This document shows positions 42,902 through 51,010 of a stretch of DNA of 64,000 nt, in pieces (the stretch's first letter is position 1; every line of letters starts with the position of its first letter). This DNA comes from Pseudarthrobacter defluvii (GTDB lineage: Bacteria > Actinomycetota > Actinomycetes > Actinomycetales > Micrococcaceae): NCBI RefSeq assembly GCF_030816725.1, contig NZ_JAUSYG010000001.1, forward strand, positions 3,906,001-3,970,000, in the 5' to 3' direction. The notes beneath the pieces were generated by a model. It saw nothing but the letters and a program-made list of their open reading frames with translations. It was not told the origin of the DNA and ran no database searches. The translations under genes were made by a program, and so were the position numbers.

Positions 42902-43924
42902 GGGCTGCGACGTCGCGCGGAGCCTCGATTCCGGGCGCTGCCGGGGCCTTTTCGGCCGCGGCGTGAGGATGAACAGGCTGGCCAGGACGACGGCGGCGCC
43001 AAGCCAGCCAAGTGCCGGGAGCCGCTCGCCCACTACGAGCACCGCCAGGACTGCAGCCACCACGGTTTCCAGCAGGGAAATGCTCGTTGCCGTGCTCGCC
43101 CCGACCCGGGCCAGGCCCCAGCCGAACAGGAGATACCCGGCGAACATCGGGACCGCTGCCATGTACGCCCCAACGCCTGCGTTGCCCCAGGATTCCAGCA
43201 GCGGGCCGCCGGTCACAGCAAGGACCGGCATCAGGAGGAGTCCGCCCAGCCCGAACACCGCACCCATGGCGGCCCTGGTGGTGAGTCCGTTGCTGGTCAG
43301 CCGGTGCGCCGCCCAGGAATACAGGGCATAGGTGGTGCCGGCCAGCAGCCCAAGGAGGATCCCCGCCGTCGACATCCATTGATCCGCGCCCGGCCCGGAA
43401 GCCGCCGCCATGCTTCCTGTGGAGGCTGTTCCTGCGGACTCGGCTCCTGCCGGGGCGTGGCCGGCAAGGGACAACAGTGCCGCCCCGCCCACACCCAGCA
43501 GTGCGCCAAGGATCCATTGCCGGCTCAAGGGCTTCCGGTCAGCGAAGCGTTCGATCAGGGCCGCCGCTACCGGGGCCGAGCCGATGGAGACAACCGTTCC
43601 CACGGCCACGCCGGACAAATGCATCGAGCTGTAGAAGGCCAAAGGGTAGACGGCTACCGCCGCGGCGCCAAGTGACACCAGCCGCCACCGTTGGAGCAGC
43701 GCGCCTGACTGGACCGCGATGTGCCGGGTTGCGTAGAGGGCCTGCAGCAGGCCGCCCAGCCCCATTGCGACCGCACCGATGGCCAGCGGGCTCACGGCAG
43801 GGGCGAACGTGGCAGCCGTACCGGTGGTTCCCCAAAGGATCGATGCCGCCACCACGGCAAGGGCACCCCAGAATTGGGCCTTCGGGTTGTGTTGTGCGCC
43901 CGGGTGGTGTTGCGCGCCGCTCAC
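42812..43924 (-). CDS. EamA-family (DMT) transporter
   Basis: 370 residues and 10 membrane segments in two EamA repeats: first SILWGTTGTAATFAPAVSPLAIG and GVAVGTVVSIGSAPVAAALIERF, second ILLGLLAGTTYALYSWAAHRL and SISLLETVVAAVLAVLVVGERLPALGWLGA. A drug/metabolite exporter; the substrate is unknown. The C-terminal ~45 residues are Pro/Gln/Gly-rich. It overlaps the TetR gene by ATGA, so the pair forms a classic repressor-exporter operon. Confidence 0.9.
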   Translation of the reverse strand: MSGAQHHPGAQHNPKAQFWGALAVVAASILWGTTGTAATFAPAVSPLAIGAVAMGLGGLLQALYATRHIAVQSGALLQRWRLVSLGAAAVAVYPLAFYSSMHLSGVAVGTVVSIGSAPVAAALIERFADRKPLSRQWILGALLGVGGAALLSLAGHAPAGAESAGTASTGSMAAASGPGADQWMSTAGILLGLLAGTTYALYSWAAHRLTSNGLTTRAAMGAVFGLGGLLLMPVLAVTGGPLLESWGNAGVGAYMAAVPMFAGYLLFGWGLARVGASTATSISLLETVVAAVLAVLVVGERLPALGWLGAAVVLASLFILTPRPKRPRQRPESRLRATSQPLPGGLPPGAPGQHSGAQQQAGAQPQQQNP

Positions 43925-44547
43925 AGGGCGTCCAGCAGTTGCCCGGCGATGAGCCTTGCCTCCTGCAGCGGGGCATCGTTCCCCTCCAGGCCGGCCCTGG
44001 CCATGGCACCTTCGAGCAGGAACGACAGGTGCGCGGCAATTCGTGGCGCCCTTTGCTCCTGCCGCGGCAGCAGTGCGGCCACGTGGGTGGCAAGAAGTTG
44101 CTGCACCTCTTCCTTGTGGCGGCGCACTGCCTCCCTTCCGGGATCGCCGGCTGGCAGCTCAGCGGCGGCGTTCAGCAGCCCGCAGCCCCGGAACCCGTGC
44201 TGGTAGGCAAAGTTGGCATGGTCCAGATAGGCGTCGAAAACTGCGAGAACCCGTTCGCGCGGGGTAGCCGCCTTTTCCAACCGCCTGCGGTAGAGCCCAA
44301 GCCATTCCTCGTGCCGGGCCTCCAGGTAGGCAGCCACCAGCTCGGCCTTGGAACTGAAGTTGTTGTAGAGGCTCTTCTTGGCCACGCCCGCCTCAGCAGT
44401 GATGGTGTCAATTCCGGTGGCGGCGACACCGTTGGCGTAGAAAAGGCGCGCGGCCGCCTCAAGCAGCAGCTGGCGGGCAGGGCGTCGGGCTGGCGTGGAA
44501 ACACCAATTGGAACGCTTGCTGGAACGCCTGCAGCGGACATCGCCAC
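43921..44547 (-). CDS. TetR-family regulator, LmrA/QdoR-like
   Basis: 208 residues. HTH with LLLEAAARLFYANGVAATGIDTITAEAGVAKKSLYNNFSSKAELV (~residues 28-70); C-terminal ligand domain with RGCGLLNAAAEL. It is the first gene of the operon with the EamA exporter, behind a 22-bp perfect palindrome whose TAGACCAGTCTA core resembles the boxes I recall for B. subtilis LmrA/QdoR, which respond to flavonoids. A quercetinase-like gene lies 4 kb away. Ligand identity is inference. Confidence 0.88.
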   Translation of the reverse strand: MAMSAAGVPASVPIGVSTPARRPARQLLLEAAARLFYANGVAATGIDTITAEAGVAKKSLYNNFSSKAELVAAYLEARHEEWLGLYRRRLEKAATPRERVLAVFDAYLDHANFAYQHGFRGCGLLNAAAELPAGDPGREAVRRHKEEVQQLLATHVAALLPRQEQRAPRIAAHLSFLLEGAMARAGLEGNDAPLQEARLIAGQLLDAL

Positions 44548-44560
44548 TCCCCAAGTAGTA

Positions 44561-44582
44561 GTAGGTAGACCAGTCTACCTAC
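44561..44582. promoter_or_regulatory. TetR operator upstream of the TetR-EamA operon
   Basis: Perfect palindrome: arms GTAGGTAGAC and GTCTACCTAC around CA, 14 bp before the TetR start. Confidence 0.8.
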
Positions 44583-44612
44583 CAATACGGGACGGGAAAA
44601 GTTCCCGGCTGC

Positions 44613-45252
44613 TCAACCTGCCGGGCCTGTGGTTCCACGAGGATCTCCAGCGGCTCGGAGACGTCCCTCCCAGCGTGCGGTTCGTTCGGCTCCGGTTCCT
44701 TCAGCCCCCTCGCCGAAGCTGAGGAGCACCTTGCCGGAGCTGGTGGAATCCTTGGCCACTTCGAAGGCGTGCAGGGCATCCGCCAGCGGGAACTGGTGGG
44801 TGATGACGGGCTCGATGTGCAGGGAGCCATCGGCGAGGGCGGTGATCACCTGATCGATTTCGTCGTTGAAGCGGAAGGAGCCTTTGAGGTCCAGTTCGCG
44901 GGTGATGGCCAGGGAGATGGGCACCGGTTGCTTGCCGATGGGCAGCAGCCCCACCATCACCATGGTGCCGCCGCGCACCGGCGCCCTGGACGGCGGAGGC
45001 CAGACCATGGTGGCTGCCGGAGGATTTGATCACCACGTCGGCCTCCACGGCGGCGATGGCTTCAGTGTCGGCGGCGTTGATGACTTGGTCAGCGCCGACT
45101 GCCTTGGCGATTTCCAGCGGCTTGGGGTGGAGGTCGACGGCGGTGATCCTGGCGGCCCCTGCCCGCTTGAGGACGGCGACGGCGAGGGCCCCGATGGGGC
45201 CGGAGCCGATGACCAGGGCAACACGGCCCGTGAGATCAAAAAGCCCTGTCAT
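44613..45252 (-). pseudogene. Chimeric remnant: gluconate 5-dehydrogenase start joined to L-idonate 5-dehydrogenase C-terminal half
   Basis: From ATG 45252 (with AAGGGA upstream) the product starts MTGLFDLTGRVALV, the usual opening of IdnO-type SDRs, but continues directly into IGSGPIGALAVAVLKRAGAA and DLHPKPLEIAKAVGADQVINAAD, the NAD domain of a zinc alcohol dehydrogenase of the IdnD type. A further frameshift near 44990 separates this from GGTMVMVGLLPIGKQPVPI and FNDEIDQVITALADG. Neither enzyme is complete: the zinc domain of IdnD and nearly all of IdnO are gone. It looks like a deletion between adjacent idn genes. Confidence 0.8.
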
Positions 45253-45684
45253 GTCGTGACTGCTTCCCTTACGTCGTTGTTCAGTCTTACCGGCCTCATC
45301 AGAACGGACCCCCTGGACGGGCTTCGCCGATGGGCCGCCTCGGCAAGTGCCTCGTATCCCCAAGAGTTTAGGGACCAATCACTCCGAGGCTGGGACGTTC
45401 TGCATTGCGGCGTAACCATCCTTGCCGACGCGGAACGGAAGGTGCGAGGAGGGAACCGCCAAGAGCGGAATCCGGAGGCGCAGGATGTGCGGCTGCCGTC
45501 TCCGCAGCTGGCCACGCCCGTCGTGACCAAGCCAGCCGAGGCAAGCAGCCGGCACTCTTGACATCGCGCGCCTTTCGCTTCTAAATTCAAGATATACTTT
45601 TTTAGAACGAGGCTCCGATGCTGTATTCCAACTACCCCTTGAACATAACCCTGGCCTTGCTGCCCACAGGTTGGGCGGCGTGAG
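45253..45684. other. Non-coding stretch between the idn remnant and the membrane protein gene
   Basis: About 430 bp without a convincing gene. The AT-rich part at 45575-45605 contains TATACT (45593-45598), a good -10 box for rightward transcription; no matching -35 at normal spacing. Confidence 0.4.
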
Positions 45685-46161
45685 ATGGACTGGCAGGGAT
45701 GGGGACTTTTCGGGCTCCTGGCCACCACGGTGCTGACCATCATCATGATTGCGGCCCAGATGGCCGGGCTGACGCGGCTGGACCTGCCGCTGGTGCTGGG
45801 CACTCTGGTGACTCCCGATCCGGACCGCGCCCGCGTTGCCGGCTTCTTCATCCACCTTGGCGTGGGGCAGGTCTTCGCCCTCGGATACGCCGCGGTGTTC
45901 GCCCTTCTGGGCAGGGCGACGTGGTGGACCGGCGCACTGCTGGGCCTGCTGCACGTGGCGGTAGCGCTGACGGTCATCCTTCCGCTGCTGCCCGGCCTGC
46001 ACCCCAGGATGGCCTCCACCCGCGCCGGCCTGGCCACAACGGCCGTGCTTGAGCCGCCGGGGCTGCTCGGGTTGAACTACGGGATTCAGACGCCCGCCGT
46101 GGCCATCGTGGCGCACGTCGCGTACGGCGCTGTCCTGGGACTTTTGCTGAGGGCGCTATGA
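45685..46161 (+). CDS. Hypothetical membrane protein, 158 aa
   Basis: No family name recognised. Four membrane segments: LFGLLATTVLTIIMIAAQMAGL, VAGFFIHLGVGQVFALGYAAVFALLG, WWTGALLGLLHVAVALTVILPLL and AVAIVAHVAYGAVLGLLL. A His-rich pattern (FIHLGVGQ, LLHVA, VAHVAYG) recurs in three helices and could line a site for a cofactor or ion. It overlaps the next gene by ATGA, so it is coupled to the GH15 reading frame. Confidence 0.72.
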   Translation: MDWQGWGLFGLLATTVLTIIMIAAQMAGLTRLDLPLVLGTLVTPDPDRARVAGFFIHLGVGQVFALGYAAVFALLGRATWWTGALLGLLHVAVALTVILPLLPGLHPRMASTRAGLATTAVLEPPGLLGLNYGIQTPAVAIVAHVAYGAVLGLLLRAL

Positions 46162-48052
46162 GCATTGCATTCGAGCGGAAGCGCCCGCCGGCGGCAACCG
46201 CAGCACATACGGCAAACCCGCAGCCCGCCGTCGGGCCCTCCCCGGCCTCACCCTGGCAACCCTCCCCCATCGCCGACTACAGCATGATCGGTGATACCCG
46301 CACGGCCGCGCTGGTGTCCTCACAGGGGTCGCTGGACTGGATGTGCGCTCCGGCGTTCGACGGCGAGCCTGTGTTCGGCGCCCTGCTGGGCGGAAGGGAG
46401 GCAGGGCAGTTCCTTGCCGGGCCGGCCGGAGCCGCACAACTGCTGAGCCGCCGTTACCGCGGGCACACAGCAACGCTGGAAACAACCTGGTCCTCCGACG
46501 GCGGCCTGCTGACATTGACCGAAGCGATGGTGGCCGAAGTATCGGGTGCCCTGCTGCCCACCACGCTCCTGGTGCGGCGGCTCACCGCGCACTCAGCCCC
46601 GGTAGCCGCCGTCGTGCGTTTTACTCCCCGCCTGGGTGAAACCCACCGGGTGCCGCGGATCAGCAGGCGGGCACGGGACCTGGTGTGCGAATGGGGTCCG
46701 CTAGCCGTGTCGTTGGGCTCCAGCGAGGGCTGCCCGCTCCCCGACGGCGAGGAACAGACGCTGGTGGTGAAACCCGGGCACCCGGTGACCCTGGTCCTGG
46801 CCGTTGCCTACGGCGAGCCCCTGATCCACGTGGATCCCGAGGCGGCCTGGAACCTGGTCCTGGGTGACGAGCAAAAGTGGGAAGCCTGGTCAGAGGAGGT
46901 GGACAGCAGCATCCCGTTCCGTGAACAGGTCCTGCGGAGCCTGCTTACCCTGCGGCTGCTTACCTACTCACCGTCGGGCGCACCGGTAGCCGCGCCCACC
47001 ACGTCGCTGCCGGAGAATCCGGGCGGGATCCGGAACTGGGACTACCGGTTCGCCTGGCCGCGGGACGCCAGTATCGGTGTGGCAGCCTTCCTGCACGCGG
47101 GCAAGACAGATGTGGCCTTGAACTTTTTTGGCTGGCTGCTGCACGCGAGCCGGCTGCAGCGGCCCCGGCTTCCGGCGCTGCTCACGCTGTCCGGCCGGGC
47201 GGTCCCCCGCGAGCGCGAGCTGCAGGGCTGGCCCGGCTACTCGGGGAGCACGCCGGTGCGGACCGGCAACGGTGCGGCAGGGCAGCATCAGCTCGACGGT
47301 TACGGCTGGGTGCTGGACGCAGCCTGGGTGCTGGTGCAGGGCGGCCACCGGCTGTATTCGGAGACGTGGCGGGCCATGCGGGGGTTTGCGGACATGGTGG
47401 CCGACTCCTGGCCGGCACCGGACGCGGGGATCTGGGAGATCCGCGATGACGCTGCCCACCACGTCCACTCCAAACTCATGGCGTGGCTGGCCCTGGACAG
47501 GGCGCTCCGGATCGGCTCCACCCACCATCTGGGCCACAGGCAGCGCCGCCGTTGGGAGTCCTCTCTTGAGCGCCTCAGGGCGGAAATCCGGAGCAGAGGC
47601 ATCGACCCTGTGCGGGGAATCTACACCCGGACCTACGGGTCGGCGGACCTGGACGCGGCCCTGTTGGTCCTTCCGCTGATTGGGCTGGAAGACCCTGCGG
47701 CAGGGATTGTCCGCCGGACCGTTGATGCGGTCCGGACCGACCTGGGCGCGGGCGGGCCCCTCCTGTACAGGTATCCGCCCGGGCAGGACGGACTGGAGGG
47801 CGGCGAAGGTGCCTTCCTGCCGTGCTCGTTCTGGTTGGTACAGGCGCTGGCCCTGACGGCAGGGGCACAAAAGCAGAGGAAACATTCCGCTCGCTGCTGG
47901 ACCTCGCGTCTCCGCTGGGGCTTTTCAGCGAGGAGCTGGACCCGGCCACCGGTGCGTTTCTCGGCAACTACCCCCAGGCCCTCACCCATGCCGCAATGGT
48001 CCAGGCCGCGCTCGCTTTGAGGGACAGCAAACCGACCGGGCACGGGAATTAG
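46158..48052 (+). pseudogene. GH15 glucosidase (glucoamylase/trehalase-like), frameshifted near the C-terminus
   Basis: The main frame (46158-48020) gives an N-terminal beta domain from ~residue 35 (IADYSMIGDTRTAALVSSQGSLDWMCAP, typical), the barrel block GGIRNWDYRFAWPRDAS (~290), and the catalytic acid in GIWEIRDD (~430). At about 47868 a single G appears to be missing; the correct continuation KAEETFRSLLDLASPLGLFSEELDP and TGAFLGNYPQALTHAAMV lies in the next frame, ending at 48052. The lost segment contains the catalytic base Glu (FSEELDP), so the main-frame product should be inactive. A sequencing error would produce the same picture. Confidence 0.85.
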
Positions 48053-48125
48053 TTGCCCCCGCCCTGCGTTGTCGATCTGTTCAGAACAATCTGGACATCA
48101 TCAGCTGGACAGGAGAACACACCAC

Positions 48126-48425
48126 ATGTCAGTTGACTACGACGCTCCGCGGGTGGCTCCCGAGGAAGAGCCGAACGTCGCACTGGAGGAGCTGAAGTCC
48201 GACAAGTCCGGACGCCGGGAGGCTGCTCCCGACATGGACGAGACGGACCTCGCGGACAGCTTTGAACTGCCCGGCGCGGACCTCTCCAACGAGGAACTCC
48301 TCATCCAGGTGGTTCCGGTGCAGGCAGACGAATTCACTTGTATGTCCTGCTTCCTGGTCCACCACCGCAGCCAGTTGGCGCGTGAGAAGGACGGCAAGAA
48401 GTACTGCAAGGAATGTGAGGGCTAG
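48126..48425 (+). CDS. DUF4193 domain protein
   Basis: 99 residues. It is acidic, with C-terminal zinc-ribbon-like Cys pairs: FTCMSCFLVHHRSQL and KKYCKECEG. This is the actinobacteria-specific DUF4193 family, usually near housekeeping genes; the four Cys probably bind zinc. Function unknown. ATG 48126 has ACAGGAGAA 8-11 bp upstream; an in-frame GTG further up is not needed. Confidence 0.92.
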   Translation: MSVDYDAPRVAPEEEPNVALEELKSDKSGRREAAPDMDETDLADSFELPGADLSNEELLIQVVPVQADEFTCMSCFLVHHRSQLAREKDGKKYCKECEG

Positions 48426-48453
48426 CAGGGGGACGACGGCCGGCCAGGTTCGG

Positions 48454-48468
48454 TTTCAACCATTGAAA
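48454..48468. promoter_or_regulatory. Palindrome TTTCAA-CCA-TTGAAA upstream of the quercetinase-like gene
   Basis: Perfect 6-base arms with a 3-base spacer, 84 bp before the start codon. The core TCAACCATTG nearly matches TCAACGATTG (62995-63004) in the MarR promoter region. Confidence 0.55.
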
Positions 48469-48551
48469 TCAGGGCTCGTGGCCGGAGCAATGGACGGCCA
48501 TGATGTAGGTCACGCTCCGGCAAGGGCCGGCCGACTGGAAAGAAGGAAACC

Positions 48552-49622
48552 ATGTCCCTCAGCGTTGAGGAAATGAACAAGCAGCTCCCGGTGGCCAACG
48601 CGCTGCCCGGAGAGGCAGTCCCGTATTACATGGCGTCGGGCGAAGGCGCACGCTACGAAATCAACGGCCAGTTAGTCACGGTCATCGCCCGCGCCGCCGA
48701 TACGGGCGGCATCTTCAGCGCTGCCTATATTTCCGGCGGCATGGGGGCCGAATCCCCCTTTGTCAGCCACAGCATCGAGCACAAGACGCTCTACGTCTTC
48801 GACGGGATCCTGCACGTCTGGCTTCCCGGCGAGAGCAGGATCCTCACGCCGGGCGACTCGGTGGTCATCCCGCCGAACACCCCGCACGCCTACCGCATGG
48901 CCAGCCACTACACCCGCTTCCTGAACTGGATGACGCCCGGCGGCGGCGAAAAGTACTACGAGCGGGTGGGCACGCCCATCGATTCGCACGTCCCGCCCGT
49001 CCGCCCCGGGCACGTGGCCAGCCTGCGGGAGCAGGCCGAGGTGGGTGCCGAGTTCGGCATCACCTTCCCTGACCTTGAGCGCGTGGCGCCTTCATTCAAG
49101 CACGACGCCGGCCTGCCGCCTTCACAAAGCCCGTACTTCCTGAGTGCCGGCGAGGGTGAGCGCATGGTCAGCTACCAGACCATGTTCACCTACCTGTCCC
49201 GGCCCGCCAACACCGGCTCCAACTACTTCGCCGTGCACACCAAGGGCGCCAAGACCCCCTACATCCCGCTGCACTTCCATTCGGAGCACACGGAGAACTT
49301 CTTGTGCACCGAGGGCCGGATGTGGCTGTACGCCAATGGCCGCGAGATGCTCCTGACCAAGGGTGACTTTGTGCACGCCCCCGCCGGGACCATCCACTCC
49401 TTCGCGCTGGATGCGCACAACACCCAGATGGTGGGGTTCCTGACCCCGTCCGTGTTCAACGGGTTCTTCGAGTACTTCAACGAACCCACGGAGGACTACA
49501 TGTACACCGAGGGCGGCGAGCCCTACATGGACATGGAAGGCTTCGGCCGCGCCCAGGCGGAGATGGACCTCACGGTGGTGGGCCCGCCGCCGCAGCGCCG
49601 CGCCGCGCTGGACATCCCGTAG
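48552..49622 (+). CDS. Bicupin dioxygenase, quercetin 2,3-dioxygenase-like
   Basis: 356 residues, two cupin domains, the size of B. subtilis YxaG/QdoI. The C-terminal cupin has a full metal site: His241 and His243 in PLHFHSEHTENF, Glu248, and His282 in AGTIHSFAL. In the N-terminal cupin the aligned block VSHSIEHKTLYVFDG keeps one His (73) but has Val71 and Lys78 where a His and the Glu should be, so it probably binds no metal. It would open the heterocycle of a flavonol with O2. AGAAGGAAACC precedes the ATG. It converges on a possible downstream pathway operon. Confidence 0.85.
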   Translation: MSLSVEEMNKQLPVANALPGEAVPYYMASGEGARYEINGQLVTVIARAADTGGIFSAAYISGGMGAESPFVSHSIEHKTLYVFDGILHVWLPGESRILTPGDSVVIPPNTPHAYRMASHYTRFLNWMTPGGGEKYYERVGTPIDSHVPPVRPGHVASLREQAEVGAEFGITFPDLERVAPSFKHDAGLPPSQSPYFLSAGEGERMVSYQTMFTYLSRPANTGSNYFAVHTKGAKTPYIPLHFHSEHTENFLCTEGRMWLYANGREMLLTKGDFVHAPAGTIHSFALDAHNTQMVGFLTPSVFNGFFEYFNEPTEDYMYTEGGEPYMDMEGFGRAQAEMDLTVVGPPPQRRAALDIP

Positions 49623-49638
49623 CCGGCACCCACGCAAC

Positions 49639-49674
49639 GAAGGCCCGGACTTCCGAAAGGAAATCCGGGCCTTC
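49639..49674 (+). terminator. Terminator of the quercetinase-like gene
   Basis: GAAGGCCCGGA and complement (11-base arms, inner TTCC/GGAA pairing), 18 bp after the stop. Confidence 0.75.
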
Positions 49675-49686
49675 CGTGGTTCAAGG

Positions 49687-49752
49687 ACCATCGAGTGCTG
49701 AGTAAATGTCGTTCTGACGCCCCAAAACGGCGTTTTCTCAGCAATCGATGGT
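49687..49752. repeat. 66-bp near-palindromic element
   Basis: Outer arms of 16 bases (ACCATCGAGTGCTGAG and its complement with one mismatch) enclose a further partly self-complementary core with ACGCC/GGCGT. It lies between two convergent transcription units, after the proper terminator, so it looks like a dispersed repeat rather than a terminator. I recall similar GAGTAAATGTCGTT palindromes in Arthrobacter genomes but cannot check copy number. Confidence 0.65.
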
Positions 49753-49773
49753 GGGTGGATGGATGGTGGTGGG

Positions 49774-51010
49774 TCAGGGGGTGGCTTGCTTGACGAGTTC
49801 GCGGCCGTAGTCGTTGCCATTGGGGGTGCGGACCACGGTGTGCATGTGGAACGGGGCCGGCTGGTCGTTGCTGAGGAACACTCCGGTGTGGTGGTCCAGT
49901 TCCAGGATGACCACGGGGCTCTGCAGCCGGAAATAGAACGCTTCCTCCCCTTCCCAGCCACCAATCCAGCTGATGAAGGTTTCCTCATAGTGCTCCTGGA
50001 TTTCCCGGCGGCGGGCGGCACGTGGCCCGTCGGGCAGGTAGGCAATGAAGTCGTCCACCACCGCGTCCAGCAGATCCCGGGCACCGGCGGGCAAGTCGGC
50101 CACCCGGATGCCCTCGTACGGGATCACCCTGTTGTCCTGGAAGCAGCCGCCCAAGTGGCGCTCATCGCCGGGATGGAGCCGGCCTTCCGGCATCGCCGGA
50201 TCCACCATTGACGCGAACACGACAGCGCGTGCCCCCAAGTCAACAGGCAGCGCCGCCATCAACTGCCGCGCCAGGGCGATGCGCTCCTTGAACACCTTCA
50301 CGCCCCGGTGCGGGCCGGCGTCGATCATGTCCGGTTCGGCGCCCATGAACACCGGTGAGATCACCAGCTGCGTGCCCGCCACCAGGCAGTTCAGTGCCGC
50401 GTGGTGGCCAAAGAGCTGCCACCCCCACGGATCGGTCTCGGACGGGTCGCCGTAAAGCGCGAAGTTATAGCTGAATTCGTTCATGAGCAGCGGGCAGCTC
50501 CACCAGGTCGCCCAGGAAGCCGTTGATCCGCATCAGGTTCCGCACCAGCTCAAAACCGGCGGCGCTCAGCGACGCCTCCACCACGCCCAGAACTGCATCC
50601 CGGACGGGCGGCTCCAGTTCATCCAGGCGGAGGCCTGTGTCGTGCTGCAGAAACTCGGGGTTGGCCCAGCTTTGCCACTCCGGTGCGTCCACGCGGTAGC
50701 GAAGCTTCCTTGCCTGGCCGCCATCCACAGCACCCAGGAGCTTGCGGGCCGCGGCGGCCATCGCCGCCGTGGGCGCTTCCTCCCCGGGCCGCGCCGGTGC
50801 GAGCTTGTACAGGCCCTCCCGGCGGACGCCGTCGTTCGTGATGCCGGTGAACGGCTGCGGATACAGCTTCCGCCAGCCCTCGATCATTGGCCCCGCAAAG
50901 GCGTCAGTCTTGGCTGCTTCGGCATACTCCCGGGCATCGAGCCCCCGGATGTCCGCCACGCGTGGGTGGCCGGGGGCGTACAGGAAATCACGGAAGGACG
51001 GCGTCGACAC
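49774..51010 (-). pseudogene. DUF3500 family protein, frameshifted
   Basis: The first part (51010-50485) starts VSTPSFRDFLYAPGHPRVADIRG and reaches RINGFLGDLVELP; the second (50484-49774) begins MNEFSYNFALYGDPSETDPWGWQLFGHH and ends in the His-containing HMHTVVRTPNGNDYG. In the family these are one continuous ~410-residue protein; here one extra base in GCTGCTC just before the ATG at 50484 breaks the frame. Because an ATG follows at once, the second half could be translated separately. The function of DUF3500 is unknown; the WGWQLFGHH and EPD blocks look catalytic. The GTG start overlaps the monooxygenase gene by 23 bp, so it is last in that operon. Confidence 0.78.

Noticed and set aside
47850..48052. 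Programmed frameshifting in the GH15 gene
   Set aside because: No slippery heptamer or downstream structure is evident at the join, and the family is not known to use recoding; a missing base is simpler.
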